Assembly (NCBI RefSeq): GCF_012926505.1
Contig: NZ_JABBNT010000002.1
Coordinates: 310,001 to 374,000 of the forward strand
DNA length: 64,000 bases
Reading direction: 5' to 3'
Source of the DNA: Pacificispira spongiicola
GTDB taxonomy: Bacteria; Pseudomonadota; Alphaproteobacteria; UBA8366; Aestuariispiraceae
The notes under the pieces are model-generated. The model was given only the letters and a program-made list of their open reading frames with translations. It was not told the DNA's origin and did no database searches. How positions within the stretch are numbered: position 1 is the stretch's first letter; each line of letters opens with the position of its first letter. This document shows, piece after piece, positions 46,611 through 56,040 of this stretch. A program made the position numbers and the translations under genes.

Positions 46611-47580
46611 CGACGCCCCTGTCTTCGACGATATCCTTGCCGCGCAACAGCGCCTGCACGGCATCACGATCCGCACGCCGCTGCTGGAATCGCCCCTGCT
46701 GAACGACCGGATCGGACGGCGCATCCTGATCAAACCGGAATGCCTGCAAACCACCGGGTCCTTCAAGTTCCGGGGGGCGAGCAACCGGATCCGCGCCCTG
46801 AAAGACGATGAACTGGCGGGCGGTGTCGTCGCCTTTTCCAGCGGCAATCACGCGCAGGGCGTGGCGGCGGCGGCGCGTCAGCGCGGGATCGACGCGACGA
46901 TCATCATGCCGTCCGACGCGCCCGCGATCAAAAAGGCGAATACGGAAGCCTGGGGGGCGACGGTCGTCACCTATGACCGCTTCACCGAAAACCGAGAAGA
47001 AATTGGCACCCGCATCGCCGAAGACCGGGGTGCGACGCTGATCCGTCCCTATGACGATCCCTTCGTCATTGCCGGTCAAGGCACTATCGGTTTGGAAATC
47101 GCCGCGCAGTTGGACGAAATCGGTGCGGCGGCGGATATCGTCATCACGCCCTGCGGCGGCGGCGGCCTGATTTCCGGGACGGCGCTTGCCCTGTCCGGTA
47201 CCAAGCCGGAAATCGCGGTCTTCGGCGCGGAACCCGAGGATTTCGACGACACCCGCCGGTCCCTGGAGTCCGGCAACCGTGAAACCGTCAATCCATCGGC
47301 GCGGTCGATCTGCGATTCCATCCTGACACCGCAGCCGGGCGTCCTGACCTGGGCGATCAACAGCAGGCTTCTGAAAGGCATCGTGCCGGTCAGCGACGAA
47401 CAGGCACTTGCCGCCATGAAGACGGCCTTCCTGGATTTGAAGCTGGTGGCCGAACCCGGTGGGGCGACGTCCCTGGCGGCGGCCCTGTCAGGGGACTTGC
47501 CGCCCGGCGACGGCGCCATCGTCGCGGTGATTTCCGGCGGCAATGTCGACCCCGAAACCTTCAGGCGGGCGTTGGCCTGA
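46585..47580 (+). CDS. Threonine/serine dehydratase (PLP fold type II)
   Basis: 331 residues from ATG 46585. The PLP Lys lies in GSFKFRGASNRI, the substrate loop is SSGNHAQGVAAAA, and the phosphate-binding glycine loop is PCGGGGLISG. The length matches catabolic-type threonine dehydratases and serine racemases, with no C-terminal ACT regulatory domain. It would deaminate Thr to 2-oxobutyrate (or Ser to pyruvate). Its start lies inside the preceding hydrolase gene (26-bp overlap), and its 3' end overlaps the convergent ruvX by 20 bp. Confidence 0.85.
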   Translation: MPFSPLSPDDAPVFDDILAAQQRLHGITIRTPLLESPLLNDRIGRRILIKPECLQTTGSFKFRGASNRIRALKDDELAGGVVAFSSGNHAQGVAAAARQRGIDATIIMPSDAPAIKKANTEAWGATVVTYDRFTENREEIGTRIAEDRGATLIRPYDDPFVIAGQGTIGLEIAAQLDEIGAAADIVITPCGGGGLISGTALALSGTKPEIAVFGAEPEDFDDTRRSLESGNRETVNPSARSICDSILTPQPGVLTWAINSRLLKGIVPVSDEQALAAMKTAFLDLKLVAEPGGATSLAAALSGDLPPGDGAIVAVISGGNVDPETFRRALA

Positions 47581-48034
47581 GACGCCGCGCATCCATTGCG
47601 CCTTGCAGGATGAAGGCGGCGGCCATCTTGTCCACGACATCGCCGCGCCGCGCCCGCGTCATATCCGCCTGATCGATCAACACCCGTTCCACCGCCGTGG
47701 TCGACAGGCGTTCGTCCCAAAAGGCGATAGGAAGCGTCCAGTTCCGCAGGGAAATCAGATTGCGCGCAAATTGGCGCGTCGATTGACAACGCGGTCCCTC
47801 GCTACCGTCCATATTGACCGGCAAGCCCAGAACGATGCCGCCGATCCGGCGTTCCGCGATCAAGGCTTCCAGCCGTTCCGCGTCCTTGGTAAATTTGGCG
47901 CGCTTCACGGTTTCCAGGGGCGACGCGATCTGCCCGCCGGGATCGCCGACGGCGACACCGATTGTCTTTTCGCCAAGATCGAGCCCCAACAGGGCCACGC
48001 CGGTCGGCAGGTCGAACACGCTTTCCAAGATCAT
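47561..48034 (-). CDS. ruvX: Holliday junction resolvase-like protein RuvX (YqgF)
   Basis: 157 residues. The RNase H-fold motif LLGLDLGEKTIGVAV, the GIVLGLPVNMDGSEG segment, the Glu of FWDERLSTTAVE and the late DKMAAAFILQ carry the acidic catalytic residues. The family is implicated in pre-16S rRNA processing. The ATG at 48034 gives the normal length, but GGGAG lies only one base upstream; a TTG two codons later has better spacing. Divergent from gatC, the usual alphaproteobacterial order. Confidence 0.88.
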   Translation of the reverse strand: MILESVFDLPTGVALLGLDLGEKTIGVAVGDPGGQIASPLETVKRAKFTKDAERLEALIAERRIGGIVLGLPVNMDGSEGPRCQSTRQFARNLISLRNWTLPIAFWDERLSTTAVERVLIDQADMTRARRGDVVDKMAAAFILQGAMDARRLRPTPA

Positions 48035-48177
48035 GCTCCCTGAATAGGCATGAAACCGGCGTCCCGCAAGCATGGTTGCCGTAAAGCCTGCCCTTGAAGC
48101 CCCGCCTGCCGGGTGGTAGCTTCCGCGCCGATTTCCAAGAAATCCGTCACCGCATTCGCCAGGGGAGCCGCCCGCGC

Positions 48178-48465
48178 ATGACCATCGACCGCCAGACCGT
48201 CGCAAAGGTCGCCCATCTCGCCCGTATCAAGGTCGCCGAGGATCGTCTCGACAGCCTTGCCATGGAATTGGACGAAATCGTCGCTTGGGTCGAACAACTG
48301 GGCGAAGTCGACACGGACGGGGTGCGTCCCATGGCGTCGGCCACCGACATGGTCGCCGCATGGCGCGACGATGTCATTACCGACGGCGGCTATGCCGACC
48401 GCGTGGTCGCGAATGCGCCGGACCCGCAGGGCGATTTCTACACCGTTCCCAAAGTCGTCGAATAA
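48178..48465 (+). CDS. gatC: Asp/Glu-tRNA amidotransferase subunit C
   Basis: 95 residues: VAKVAHLARIKVAEDRL, ELDEIVAWVEQLGEVDTDGV and the C-terminal DFYTVPKVVE are typical GatC. It helps assemble GatCAB, which amidates mischarged Glu-tRNA(Gln) and Asp-tRNA(Asn). The ATG at 48178 follows AGGGGAG. gatA follows after 51 bp. Confidence 0.93.
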   Translation: MTIDRQTVAKVAHLARIKVAEDRLDSLAMELDEIVAWVEQLGEVDTDGVRPMASATDMVAAWRDDVITDGGYADRVVANAPDPQGDFYTVPKVVE

Positions 48466-48516
48466 TCGGCGCCGCTGATTTCCAATGTTGCTGATCTCTA
48501 ATACAGGCTTCATCCG

Positions 48517-49992
48517 ATGACCGATCTGATCGACCTTTCCCTGAGCGAGGCCCGTGACGGGCTACGTTCCAAGGATTTCACCGCCGTCGAACTGACCCGC
48601 GCCTATCTGGGCGCGATGGAGCGCAGCCGGGAACTCAACGCCTATATCACCGAAACGCCGGACAAGGCGCTGACCATGGCGGAAGCCAGCGACAAACGCC
48701 TCGCCGCCGGTGATGCCGGGACTCTGGAAGGCCTGCCCATTGCGGTGAAGGATCTGTATTGCACGGAAGGCGTCCTGACGACCGCCGCCTCGCATATTCT
48801 GGACGGATTCAAGCCGCCCTACGAATCCACCGTCACGTCCAATCTGTGGCGGGAAGGCGCGGTTCTGCTGGGCAAGACCAACCTGGACGAATTCGCCATG
48901 GGATCGTCCAACACGACCAGCTATTACGGTCCGGTCCGCAACCCGTGGCAGGACAAGACAGCCCCGTCGCGTCATCTGGTGCCCGGCGGATCGTCCGGCG
49001 GGTCGGCGGCGGCGGTGGCCGCGCGGTCCGCATTGGCCGCGCTGGGCACCGATACCGGCGGATCGATCCGTCAGCCTGCCGCCCTGACCGCCACGGTCGG
49101 ATTCAAGCCGACCTATGGCCGGTGCAGCCGATGGGGCATCGTCGCCTTCGCCAGTTCCCTGGATCAGGCCGGGCCCTTCACCCGCACCGTGCGCGATGCG
49201 GCAATCATGCTGCGGGCCATGGCCGGGCATGACCCGAAGGATTCGACCAGCGCCAAGATCGAGGTCCCGAATTTCGAGGCGTCCCTGACCGGCGACATCA
49301 AGGGCCTGCGCATCGGCATTCCGAAGGAATATCGTCTGGAAGGTCTGTCGCCGGAAATCGACGCCCTGTGGCAACAGGGGATCACCTGGCTGAAGGATGC
49401 CGGGGCGGAAATCGTCGATGTCAGCTTACCGCATGCGAAATACGCCCTGCCCGCCTATTACATCGTCGCCCCGGCGGAAGCCTCGTCGAACCTCGCGCGG
49501 TATGACGGCGTACGTTATGGCCTGCGCGTGCCGGGCAAGACCCTGGACGAGATGTATGCGAACACCCGTGGCGAAGGCTTCGGGGACGAGGTACAGCGCC
49601 GCGTCCTGATCGGCACCTATGTCCTGTCCGCCGGATATTACGATGCCTATTACCTGAAGGCGCAGAAGGTTCGCGCACGGATTGCCGAGGACTTCCGATC
49701 CGCCTGGAACAGCTGCGACCTGCTGCTGACCCCCGCGACGCCGACGGCGGCGTTCGGCGTTGACGAGAAGCAGGACGATCCGCTCCAGATGTATCTGAAC
49801 GACGTCTTCACGGTCACGGCCAACCTTGCCGGACTGCCGGGGATCAGCGTCCCCGCCGGTCTGGATTCCAAGGGCCTGCCGCTGGGGCTGCAGCTTCTGG
49901 GCCGTCCGTTCGACGAAGGCACCCTGTTCCGTGCCGGGGGCGTGCTGGAAGAAGCCGCCGCCTTCACCGCGCAGCCGGGATTGCGCGCCTAA
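48517..49992 (+). CDS. gatA: Asp/Glu-tRNA amidotransferase subunit A
   Basis: 491 residues, amidase-signature family. The Lys of [13 protein letters not shown], the cis-Ser of [14 protein letters not shown] and the nucleophile Ser of [12 protein letters not shown] make the triad. It releases ammonia from glutamine for GatB. Unusually for an alphaproteobacterial gatCAB locus, gatB does not follow; a convergent MFS gene ends 21 bp downstream, so gatB must be elsewhere. Confidence 0.96.
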   Translation: MTDLIDLSLSEARDGLRSKDFTAVELTRAYLGAMERSRELNAYITETPDKALTMAEASDKRLAAGDAGTLEGLPIAVKDLYCTEGVLTTAASHILDGFKPPYESTVTSNLWREGAVLLGKTNLDEFAMGSSNTTSYYGPVRNPWQDKTAPSRHLVPGGSSGGSAAAVAARSALAALGTDTGGSIRQPAALTATVGFKPTYGRCSRWGIVAFASSLDQAGPFTRTVRDAAIMLRAMAGHDPKDSTSAKIEVPNFEASLTGDIKGLRIGIPKEYRLEGLSPEIDALWQQGITWLKDAGAEIVDVSLPHAKYALPAYYIVAPAEASSNLARYDGVRYGLRVPGKTLDEMYANTRGEGFGDEVQRRVLIGTYVLSAGYYDAYYLKAQKVRARIAEDFRSAWNSCDLLLTPATPTAAFGVDEKQDDPLQMYLNDVFTVTANLAGLPGISVPAGLDSKGLPLGLQLLGRPFDEGTLFRAGGVLEEAAAFTAQPGLRA

Positions 49993-50013
49993 TCGTATTG
50001 CCGACTCACCAGA

Positions 50014-51306
50014 TCAAAATTCCTTTTGATCGACGTCGTCCGCCGACGCCGGAACCAGCAGTTCCGGCGAATAGGCCGCCTGTCCGGCCAACGGTTCGTA
50101 AGCTTCCTGGTCGTCCTGCACCACGGCCTCCCGCCGCGTCATGCGATACAGCACGAACAGGCCGTAGATCACCGCGATGACCAGCGCCACATACATATAG
50201 GCCGTCACGCCGATGACCTGTGTCAGGGCCGATGCGATCCCCGGCATGACCACGGCGGAAACGGACCAGGCGAACAGCATCGTCATCGACAGGGATACGT
50301 AATATTGCGGATCCGCCCGGTCGTTCGCGTGGGCATTCGACACGGCATAAACCGTTTCCCCCGCCCCGGCCCACAGACCGAACAAGACAATGAGCGGCCA
50401 CAAGCCGATGCCGCTGCTCTGCGTCGCGATCGCAGCAAAAATGGCGACCAGCGCGCTGGTCAATACAAGGACAATACGGCGGTCGATTCGGTCCGACAGG
50501 GCGCCGAGCGGCATTTGTACGAAAATCATGCCGAACTGCATCAGGAACAGCAGCAAGCCGATCTCACTTTGCGTATAGCCTTCCGATTTGGCGTATAGCG
50601 GGGCGAAGCCTTGTACCATCATGGTCAGGCCACCGGCGGCCAGCAGCCCCGTCAGGCCGACGGGCGAAATCTTCCAGACGGCGCGAAACGCGACCGACAC
50701 GGATTCCGGCGGCAGCGGCGCACGCAAATTCGTCATGCCGATTGGCAGGATCGCGAGGGTCGCAAAGGCAATCGCCACGATCGGCGCTTCCGAACCGGTC
50801 AGGTCGATCTGACCGACCAGGAAACCGCCGACCCCGATACACAGGATATAGGACATGTAGAAGGCGGCCATGACCCGGCCGCGCCAATTGTTCGGACAGG
50901 CGTCGTTCAGCCAGCTCTGCGCGATGATGAAGACACCCGCAATCGACAACCCGTATCCCATGCGGGCAACCAGCCATACCCACACGGCCTCCGTCGCCGC
51001 GATGGCCAAGTGGGACAGAACCATTAACGCCACAAGGGACATAAACGCCCGCGCATGACCGACACGTCGGACAATATGGCCCGTCCCAATACAGGCGAAA
51101 AAGCCGCCGACGGATGTCGCGGTCAAAATCCAGCCGGGCACCGACGGGTCGAAGCCGCGGTCCACGAGCCTGATCGGGATATAGGCCACCATCAACCCCG
51201 CGCCGACCGCGATCAAGGACATGGATAGAATAATGCTGGCAACCGCCAATGGCGGCTTTGTCAGCGGTATATCGCTGCTATAGGTCGGTACACTATCCTG
51301 CGACAT
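50014..51306 (-). CDS. MFS transporter
   Basis: 430 residues with twelve predicted membrane segments. The MFS loop 2-3 signature appears as GHIVRRVGHAR and, in the second half, as GALSDRIDRR. The overall look (YIPIRLVDRG at the first loop, AQSWLNDACPNNWRGRV) resembles the YcaD-like group. The cytoplasmic C-terminus is long and acidic. Substrate unknown. Convergent with gatA; the next gene upstream on this strand (YHYH protein) ends 72 bp away. Confidence 0.85.
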   Translation of the reverse strand: MSQDSVPTYSSDIPLTKPPLAVASIILSMSLIAVGAGLMVAYIPIRLVDRGFDPSVPGWILTATSVGGFFACIGTGHIVRRVGHARAFMSLVALMVLSHLAIAATEAVWVWLVARMGYGLSIAGVFIIAQSWLNDACPNNWRGRVMAAFYMSYILCIGVGGFLVGQIDLTGSEAPIVAIAFATLAILPIGMTNLRAPLPPESVSVAFRAVWKISPVGLTGLLAAGGLTMMVQGFAPLYAKSEGYTQSEIGLLLFLMQFGMIFVQMPLGALSDRIDRRIVLVLTSALVAIFAAIATQSSGIGLWPLIVLFGLWAGAGETVYAVSNAHANDRADPQYYVSLSMTMLFAWSVSAVVMPGIASALTQVIGVTAYMYVALVIAVIYGLFVLYRMTRREAVVQDDQEAYEPLAGQAAYSPELLVPASADDVDQKEF

Positions 51307-51378
51307 GAGGCCCCCAAGGAATGATGATCCTCGTTAGGCCCTCGACGCAGGGTTCGTCAATGCCGGTCTAGGGCGTTC

Positions 51379-52365
51379 CTATCCGCGCGGTAGCGGCGGC
51401 ATACCCGGAGGGGGTGGCATTCCGGGGCGCCCGCCGCCCATAGGACCATTTGGCGGACCGTTTGGCGGGCCGCCCGGCATTCCTCCTGGCATACCGCCGC
51501 CCATTCCTCCGCCGGGCGGGCCATGTCGGAAGGTATCGTCCGGCCGTCCCGCGAAATATCGGGGAATGAAGGGATAGCTGTCCGTCAGGAAATAGGCATA
51601 GATGCCGTTCGGAAATTCGGGCGTTTGCGTTTCCCGACCATTCGCGGCGTCCAGATCGCCCGCGCCGTCGACGAATTCGAAATCTTCGACAAAGGTTCCG
51701 TCATAAGATCCGCCCGGCCCGCCGGATGGACGGCTGCCCTGCTTCAGTCGCCAGCCGCTGCGCATCGGACGTATTTCGTCTCCAACGCGCCCGCCCGAAA
51801 ATCCATACAGCGCATAGATCGGAAATCCGTCTGCGGCATAACCGATCAACCCAGAATGATGATCCGTCGACCAACGCTTCACAAGATCCACGGGCAGACC
51901 GTGATAGTGATAGGCGCCATTCGGCTGTACATGCGCGTTGTTACTGTCGAGCCCCAGATCGACCTTCCCTGTCATGGCCTCGTACCGCCAGCCGGACTGC
52001 CGGTTGCGTCGCCAAAACTCCGCCGTGAAGGGATCGAACGGGATACCGTTCATCGCAACGCCGAAATTGCCGTGTTCCAGCGGCGTGAAGCGTCCCGTCT
52101 TTCGGGGATGTGCATCAATGCGGAAAGTATAGTTCTGTGCCGCTATCCGGTTCGGATTGTGCCGGTTCGGGAACTGACCGGTCGCATGATCCGGAATGCC
52201 GTTGGACCGGATCACGCGCATACCGCCTTCTTCGGAAATCGTCACCGCGTTTTCGACCGCCCAAGCGCTGCCGGCGGCGAAGGCGGCAGGTACCAGTCCC
52301 AACGTCGCCAGAACGGTCCGACGCGACGGATGATAGTGATGGCTGGGTTCGTGGTTCTCGCTCAT
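51379..52365 (-). CDS. Tat-exported YHYH-domain protein with Gly/Pro/Met-rich tail
   Basis: 328 residues. The twin-arginine signal SRRTVLATLG is followed by a hydrophobic stretch ending GSAWA, so it is probably exported folded. The central region carries the YHYH motif in NGAYHYHGLPVDL, with further His and Asp residues (DHHSGLIGYAADGFPIYALYG), suggesting metal binding. The last 45 residues are a low-complexity tail of repeated GGMPGG/PPNGP units. Function of YHYH proteins is unknown. Start is ATG 52365 with GGGGGA upstream. Divergent from the MoxR gene (107-bp gap). Confidence 0.82.
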   Translation of the reverse strand: MSENHEPSHHYHPSRRTVLATLGLVPAAFAAGSAWAVENAVTISEEGGMRVIRSNGIPDHATGQFPNRHNPNRIAAQNYTFRIDAHPRKTGRFTPLEHGNFGVAMNGIPFDPFTAEFWRRNRQSGWRYEAMTGKVDLGLDSNNAHVQPNGAYHYHGLPVDLVKRWSTDHHSGLIGYAADGFPIYALYGFSGGRVGDEIRPMRSGWRLKQGSRPSGGPGGSYDGTFVEDFEFVDGAGDLDAANGRETQTPEFPNGIYAYFLTDSYPFIPRYFAGRPDDTFRHGPPGGGMGGGMPGGMPGGPPNGPPNGPMGGGRPGMPPPPGMPPLPRG

Positions 52366-52472
52366 TGCCTTATCCCCCGGACACCAGTTCCAGCGAACCG
52401 GCTTCTTGATCGCGGCGGTGAAGCCGCATAGCTTCCTTGCAGGGTACCTTAAACTTCGATCGGGACACAATT

Positions 52473-53324
52473 ATGCGCTTTACCGGAACCTCCAGCTATG
52501 TCGCTTCCGACGACCTTGCGGTCGCCGTCAACGCCGCCGTCGCGCTGGAGCGCCCGTTGCTGGTGAAGGGGGAACCGGGCACCGGTAAGACCCAACTGGC
52601 CCGCGAAGTCGCGGAAGCCCTGGGCCGTCCTTTCATCGAATGGCACATCAAATCCACGACAAAGGCGCAGCAGGGCCTGTACGAATACGATGCGGTCAGC
52701 CGCCTGCGGGACAGTCAGCTGGGCGACGAGCGTGTCCACGACATCAAGAACTACATCGTCAAAGGCAAACTGTGGGAGGCCTTCACGACCGATCCCGCAC
52801 CGGTGCTGCTGATCGACGAGATCGACAAGGCCGATATCGAATTTCCGAACGACCTGCTGCTTGAACTCGACCGGATGGAATTCCACGTTTACGAGACGAA
52901 GGAAGTCATCAAGGCGGCACAGCGCCCGATCGTCATCATCACGTCGAATAATGAAAAGGAATTGCCGGACGCCTTTCTGCGCCGTTGCTTCTTCCACTTC
53001 ATCCGCTTCCCCGATCCGGACACGATGGAGAAAATCGTTCAGGTCCACTTCCCGGACATCAAGAAGCGTCTGTTGAGCGAGGCGCTGACGCTGTTCTTCC
53101 AATTGCGCGAGGTTCAGGGCCTGAAAAAGCGGCCGTCGACATCCGAACTGCTGGATTGGATCAAGTTGTTGATGGTCGAGGATATCGCCGCCGAGACCCT
53201 ACGCGAAACCGACCCGAAAAAGGCGATCCCACCCCTGCACGGCGCCTTGCTGAAAAACGAACAGGACGTCCACCTGTTCGAACGCCTCGCCTTCCTGGCA
53301 CGGCGCGAAGCGGCCGGACGCTGA
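52473..53324 (+). CDS. MoxR-family AAA ATPase
   Basis: 283 residues. Walker A is VKGEPGTGKTQLA, Walker B VLLIDEIDKAD, sensor 1 IVIITSNNEKELPDAFLRRC. The family chaperones assembly of metalloenzymes or complexes, usually with a VWA-domain partner encoded next door. Here no VWA gene follows; a strong terminator does. The ATG at 52473 (MRFTGTSSYVAS) is the family start; an upstream extension to 52437 is open. The ribosome site is weak. Confidence 0.9.
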   Translation: MRFTGTSSYVASDDLAVAVNAAVALERPLLVKGEPGTGKTQLAREVAEALGRPFIEWHIKSTTKAQQGLYEYDAVSRLRDSQLGDERVHDIKNYIVKGKLWEAFTTDPAPVLLIDEIDKADIEFPNDLLLELDRMEFHVYETKEVIKAAQRPIVIITSNNEKELPDAFLRRCFFHFIRFPDPDTMEKIVQVHFPDIKKRLLSEALTLFFQLREVQGLKKRPSTSELLDWIKLLMVEDIAAETLRETDPKKAIPPLHGALLKNEQDVHLFERLAFLARREAAGR

Positions 53325-53353
53325 CTCTTTCTTAAAATTCGGCCCAAACGACG

Positions 53354-53383
53354 AAGGGGAGCAGACCCGCTGCTCCCCTTTTT
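53354..53383 (+). terminator. Rho-independent terminator after the MoxR gene
   Basis: AA-GGGGAGCAG (stem 53356-53364), loop ACCCG, CTGCTCCCC (53370-53378), then TTTTT. A perfect 9-bp GC-rich stem followed by a T-run. It lies between convergent genes and could also serve the LdtR-like gene on the other strand, less efficiently. Confidence 0.9.
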
Positions 53384-53405
53384 AATTCCGTTGCAATGAT
53401 CCGGG

Positions 53406-53870
53406 TTAGCGGACCGGGCCGTAGCCGTAGCTGTGCAGCAGGAAGCGTTCGATCCGGTTCAGAACCGTCGCGGTAAATTGCAACTGTTCTGCATTGATCC
53501 CGGATTCGCCCAGCTTCGCCTGTTGTTCGTCGATAACGTCGCCGACCTTGTTCCGCACATCCATGCCCTTTTCGGACAGACGCACACGGATGGACCGACG
53601 GTCATGGGTCGACCGCTCCTGGATAAGGTAGCCGTTCTCCACCATTTTCCGAACGTTATACGAGACGTTGGAGCCGAGATAATAGCCGCGGTGAGTTAAC
53701 TCCCCGACCGTCAACTCATCCTCTCCGATATTGTAAAGAATCAGAGCCTGGATGTTGTTGATGTCTCTAATGCCAAGCCGATCGATCTCCCCTTTGACAA
53801 CTTCAAGGAATTGTCGATGAAGTCGCTCGATCAATCGGATGACGCTGAGATATTCCTCCTTCACCGGCAC
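53406..53870 (-). CDS. MarR-family winged-helix regulator, LdtR-like
   Basis: 154 residues with the MarR winged helix: ALILYNIGEDELTVGELTHRG, recognition helix LGSNVSYNVRKMVENGYL, and wing ERSTHDRRSIRVRLSEKG. It looks like the alphaproteobacterial LdtR group, which controls an L,D-transpeptidase and envelope stress genes; target genes here are not visible. Start is GTG 53870 with GAGAGAGAT upstream. Two palindromes in the upstream region (53908-53921 and 53934-53944) suggest autoregulation. Confidence 0.85.
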   Translation of the reverse strand: MPVKEEYLSVIRLIERLHRQFLEVVKGEIDRLGIRDINNIQALILYNIGEDELTVGELTHRGYYLGSNVSYNVRKMVENGYLIQERSTHDRRSIRVRLSEKGMDVRNKVGDVIDEQQAKLGESGINAEQLQFTATVLNRIERFLLHSYGYGPVR

Positions 53871-53907
53871 ATCTCTCTCTGTTCGACCTGACGCATACAG
53901 CGAATAA

Positions 53908-53944
53908 GCGGTAAAAACCGCCCTCTTTTTATTGGTGTTACACC
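53908..53944. promoter_or_regulatory. Two palindromes upstream of the LdtR-like gene
   Basis: GCGGT-AAAA-ACCGC at 53908-53921 and GGTGT-T-ACACC at 53934-53944. They lie 38-74 bp upstream of the MarR start, where a MarR dimer would act on its own promoter. The first is followed on the plus strand by CCTCTTTTTA, but no plus-strand gene ends there. Confidence 0.45.
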
Positions 53945-54006
53945 GATTTGCACGGAACGACTAGACCGAAACTGTCGTTTCTCGATAAACCGCCGCAGCT
54001 ACAGGA

Positions 54007-54894
54007 TTATTTCGCCCCACCCCCTCGGATGTAACGAATAATTCCGGAAAAATCCACCCCGGCGTTACCCGAATCGGTAAATCGGCGGTAGATATCCAGG
54101 GCAAGGGCCCCGATTTCGGTCTGGGCCTCCGCGGATTTCGCCGCGTCCTGGCTCAATCCCAGGTCCTTCGTCATCATCGCGGCAGCAAATCCTGGCAGAT
54201 AATCCCGGTTCGCGGGCGATGTCGGGACCGGTCCCGGCACCGGGCAATAAGTCGTCAGCGACCAGCACTGACCGGAGGATTTGGAGGACACGTCATAGAG
54301 TTTCTGATGATCGAGCCCCAGTTTTTCCGCCAGGACGAAGGCTTCGGCGACGGAAATCATCTGAATGCCCAGCATCATGTTATTGCAGATTTTCGCCGCC
54401 TGACCGTTCCCCGGCCCGCCGCAATGCACGATGGTCTTGCCCATCTTGTCCAGCAACGGCTTAGCCCGGTCGAAAGCGGCCTGGGGACCGCCGACCATGA
54501 AGGTCAGAGTCCCGGCTTCCGCCCCGCCGACACCGCCCGACACCGGCGCATCGATCATATCGAACCCCTTATCCGCCGCCTGCCCGGCCACATCGCGCGC
54601 CGTATCGACGTCGATCGTCGAACAATCGATAAACAGCGTACCGGGCTTCGCCGTCGGCAGGATCGCTTCCTCATAGACCTTCCGCACATGCGCGCCCGCG
54701 GGCAGCATGGTCACGACGGCTTCCGCGCCCGACACCGCCCCTGCGGCGGAAGCGGCTGCCGTCGCCCCTGCCTTTTCCAGGGCCTTCACCGATTCTTCGG
54801 CCAAATCGAACACCGTCAGATCGTGACCCGCGGCAATCAGGTTACGGGCCATCGGCCCGCCCATGTTACCGACACCGATGAAACCGATTTTCAT
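54007..54894 (-). CDS. mmsB: 3-hydroxyisobutyrate dehydrogenase
   Basis: 295 residues. NAD site is GFIGVGNMGGPMARNL, substrate segment DAPVSGGVGGAEAGTL, and the catalytic Lys lies in GNGQAAKICNNMML. It oxidises 3-hydroxyisobutyrate to methylmalonate semialdehyde in valine catabolism. 84 bp downstream of the 3-hydroxyisobutyryl-CoA hydrolase gene, which supplies its substrate, on the same strand. A short inverted repeat AGCCCG-GTA-CGGGCT (54912-54926) sits just upstream of its start. Confidence 0.93.
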   Translation of the reverse strand: MKIGFIGVGNMGGPMARNLIAAGHDLTVFDLAEESVKALEKAGATAAASAAGAVSGAEAVVTMLPAGAHVRKVYEEAILPTAKPGTLFIDCSTIDVDTARDVAGQAADKGFDMIDAPVSGGVGGAEAGTLTFMVGGPQAAFDRAKPLLDKMGKTIVHCGGPGNGQAAKICNNMMLGIQMISVAEAFVLAEKLGLDHQKLYDVSSKSSGQCWSLTTYCPVPGPVPTSPANRDYLPGFAAAMMTKDLGLSQDAAKSAEAQTEIGALALDIYRRFTDSGNAGVDFSGIIRYIRGGGAK

Positions 54895-54978
54895 GACGCT
54901 TCCCCTCTATGAGCCCGGTACGGGCTGTCTTGGTTTTGTTTTTTGAATTTTAACGGAAGGATCGCCGGTTCGAAAACG

Positions 54979-56040
54979 TTAAAGAACGAGATCGCCGCCA
55001 TCCTGCGGCGCGAAATATTCCGCCACCAAGGATTCGGAGACATCGCTTACGGTTGCCGGGGACCATTTCGGTGACTTGTCCTTGTCGATCAGCAGCGCGC
55101 GGACCCCTTCATGGAAATCCGCGCCGGGCTTCAAGGCGCGACGTGCCATCCGGTATTCCATGACCATATTCGCATCGAACTCCTGCGCGCCGCCTCGACG
55201 CAGTTGTTCCAGCGTCACCTTCAACAGGGTCGGCGATTTGCCGGTCAGGAATTTCAGGGACTCGGCGGCGAAAGCCCCGTCGTCCGCCTTCAGGCTATCC
55301 AGGATCGCTTCCACGCTGTCTTTGGCGAAATGGCGCTCAATATCGGCGCGGATCGCATCCAGGGGCGCGGGTCCGGCATCCCCGGCGAATTTCGCACAGA
55401 CATCGGCAACGACGGCATGGGCATCGCCGCCCCAATTCGCCGCTTCCAGGGCCGTCATGAAATGGTCCCGGCTGGCCGCCGGAATGAAGACATCCGCCAA
55501 TCCGATGGATAGAAGGTCCGCTGCCTTCAACCGCGATCCGGTCAGGCCCAGATAGAGACCGACCGCGCCCGGACAACGGGGCAGAAAGTGACTGCCGCCG
55601 ACATCGGGGAACATGCCGATGCCCGTTTCCGGCATGGCGAACAGCGTGTTTTCGGTAACGATGCGGTGGTTGCCGTGCACCGACAAGCCGACCCCGCCGC
55701 CCATGGTGATCCCGTCCAGGAATGCGATATAGGGCTTTTCGAAAAGATGGATCGCCCGGTTCAGCCTGTATTCCGCCTGAAAGAATTCGTGCGACAGCGG
55801 TTCCTGCTTCTGGCCGGCCAAACTGACGGCGACAACATCACCCCCGGCGCAGAAGGCGCGGTCCCCCGCCCCTTCAATCACCACGGCGCGGATTTCCGAA
55901 TCGAAGGCCCAATCCGCCAGCGCGGCGGCCACGGTCGACACCATCCCCATATTGATTGCGTTCAGAACCTTCGGCCGGTTCAACAGGATATGTCCGATGC
56001 CTCCCCGCCGGGAGAGCACGACTTCTTCGGCGGTTTCCAT
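54979..56040 (-). CDS. 3-hydroxyisobutyryl-CoA hydrolase
   Basis: 353 residues, the longer crotonase-fold type. Key segments are EGAGDRAFCAGGDV, DGITMGGGVGLSVHG, and the Glu-containing FAMPETGIGMFPDVGGS, which together fit HIBYL-CoA hydrolases. It releases free 3-hydroxyisobutyrate from the CoA ester in valine breakdown. GAGGAAACGACAC precedes ATG 56040. With mmsB it forms a valine module; the earlier steps are not in the window. Confidence 0.9.
   Translation of the reverse strand: METAEEVVLSRRGGIGHILLNRPKVLNAINMGMVSTVAAALADWAFDSEIRAVVIEGAGDRAFCAGGDVVAVSLAGQKQEPLSHEFFQAEYRLNRAIHLFEKPYIAFLDGITMGGGVGLSVHGNHRIVTENTLFAMPETGIGMFPDVGGSHFLPRCPGAVGLYLGLTGSRLKAADLLSIGLADVFIPAASRDHFMTALEAANWGGDAHAVVADVCAKFAGDAGPAPLDAIRADIERHFAKDSVEAILDSLKADDGAFAAESLKFLTGKSPTLLKVTLEQLRRGGAQEFDANMVMEYRMARRALKPGADFHEGVRALLIDKDKSPKWSPATVSDVSESLVAEYFAPQDGGDLVL

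Noticed and set aside
53908-53930. GCGGT-AAAA-ACCGC plus T-run as a plus-strand terminator
   Set aside because: No plus-strand gene ends nearby and the MoxR gene already has a strong terminator; its position fits an operator better.
54912-54926. AGCCCG-GTA-CGGGCT as a terminator of the 3-hydroxyisobutyryl-CoA hydrolase gene
   Set aside because: On the minus strand it is followed by the mmsB ribosome site and not by T residues; the T-rich side belongs to the strand with no gene.
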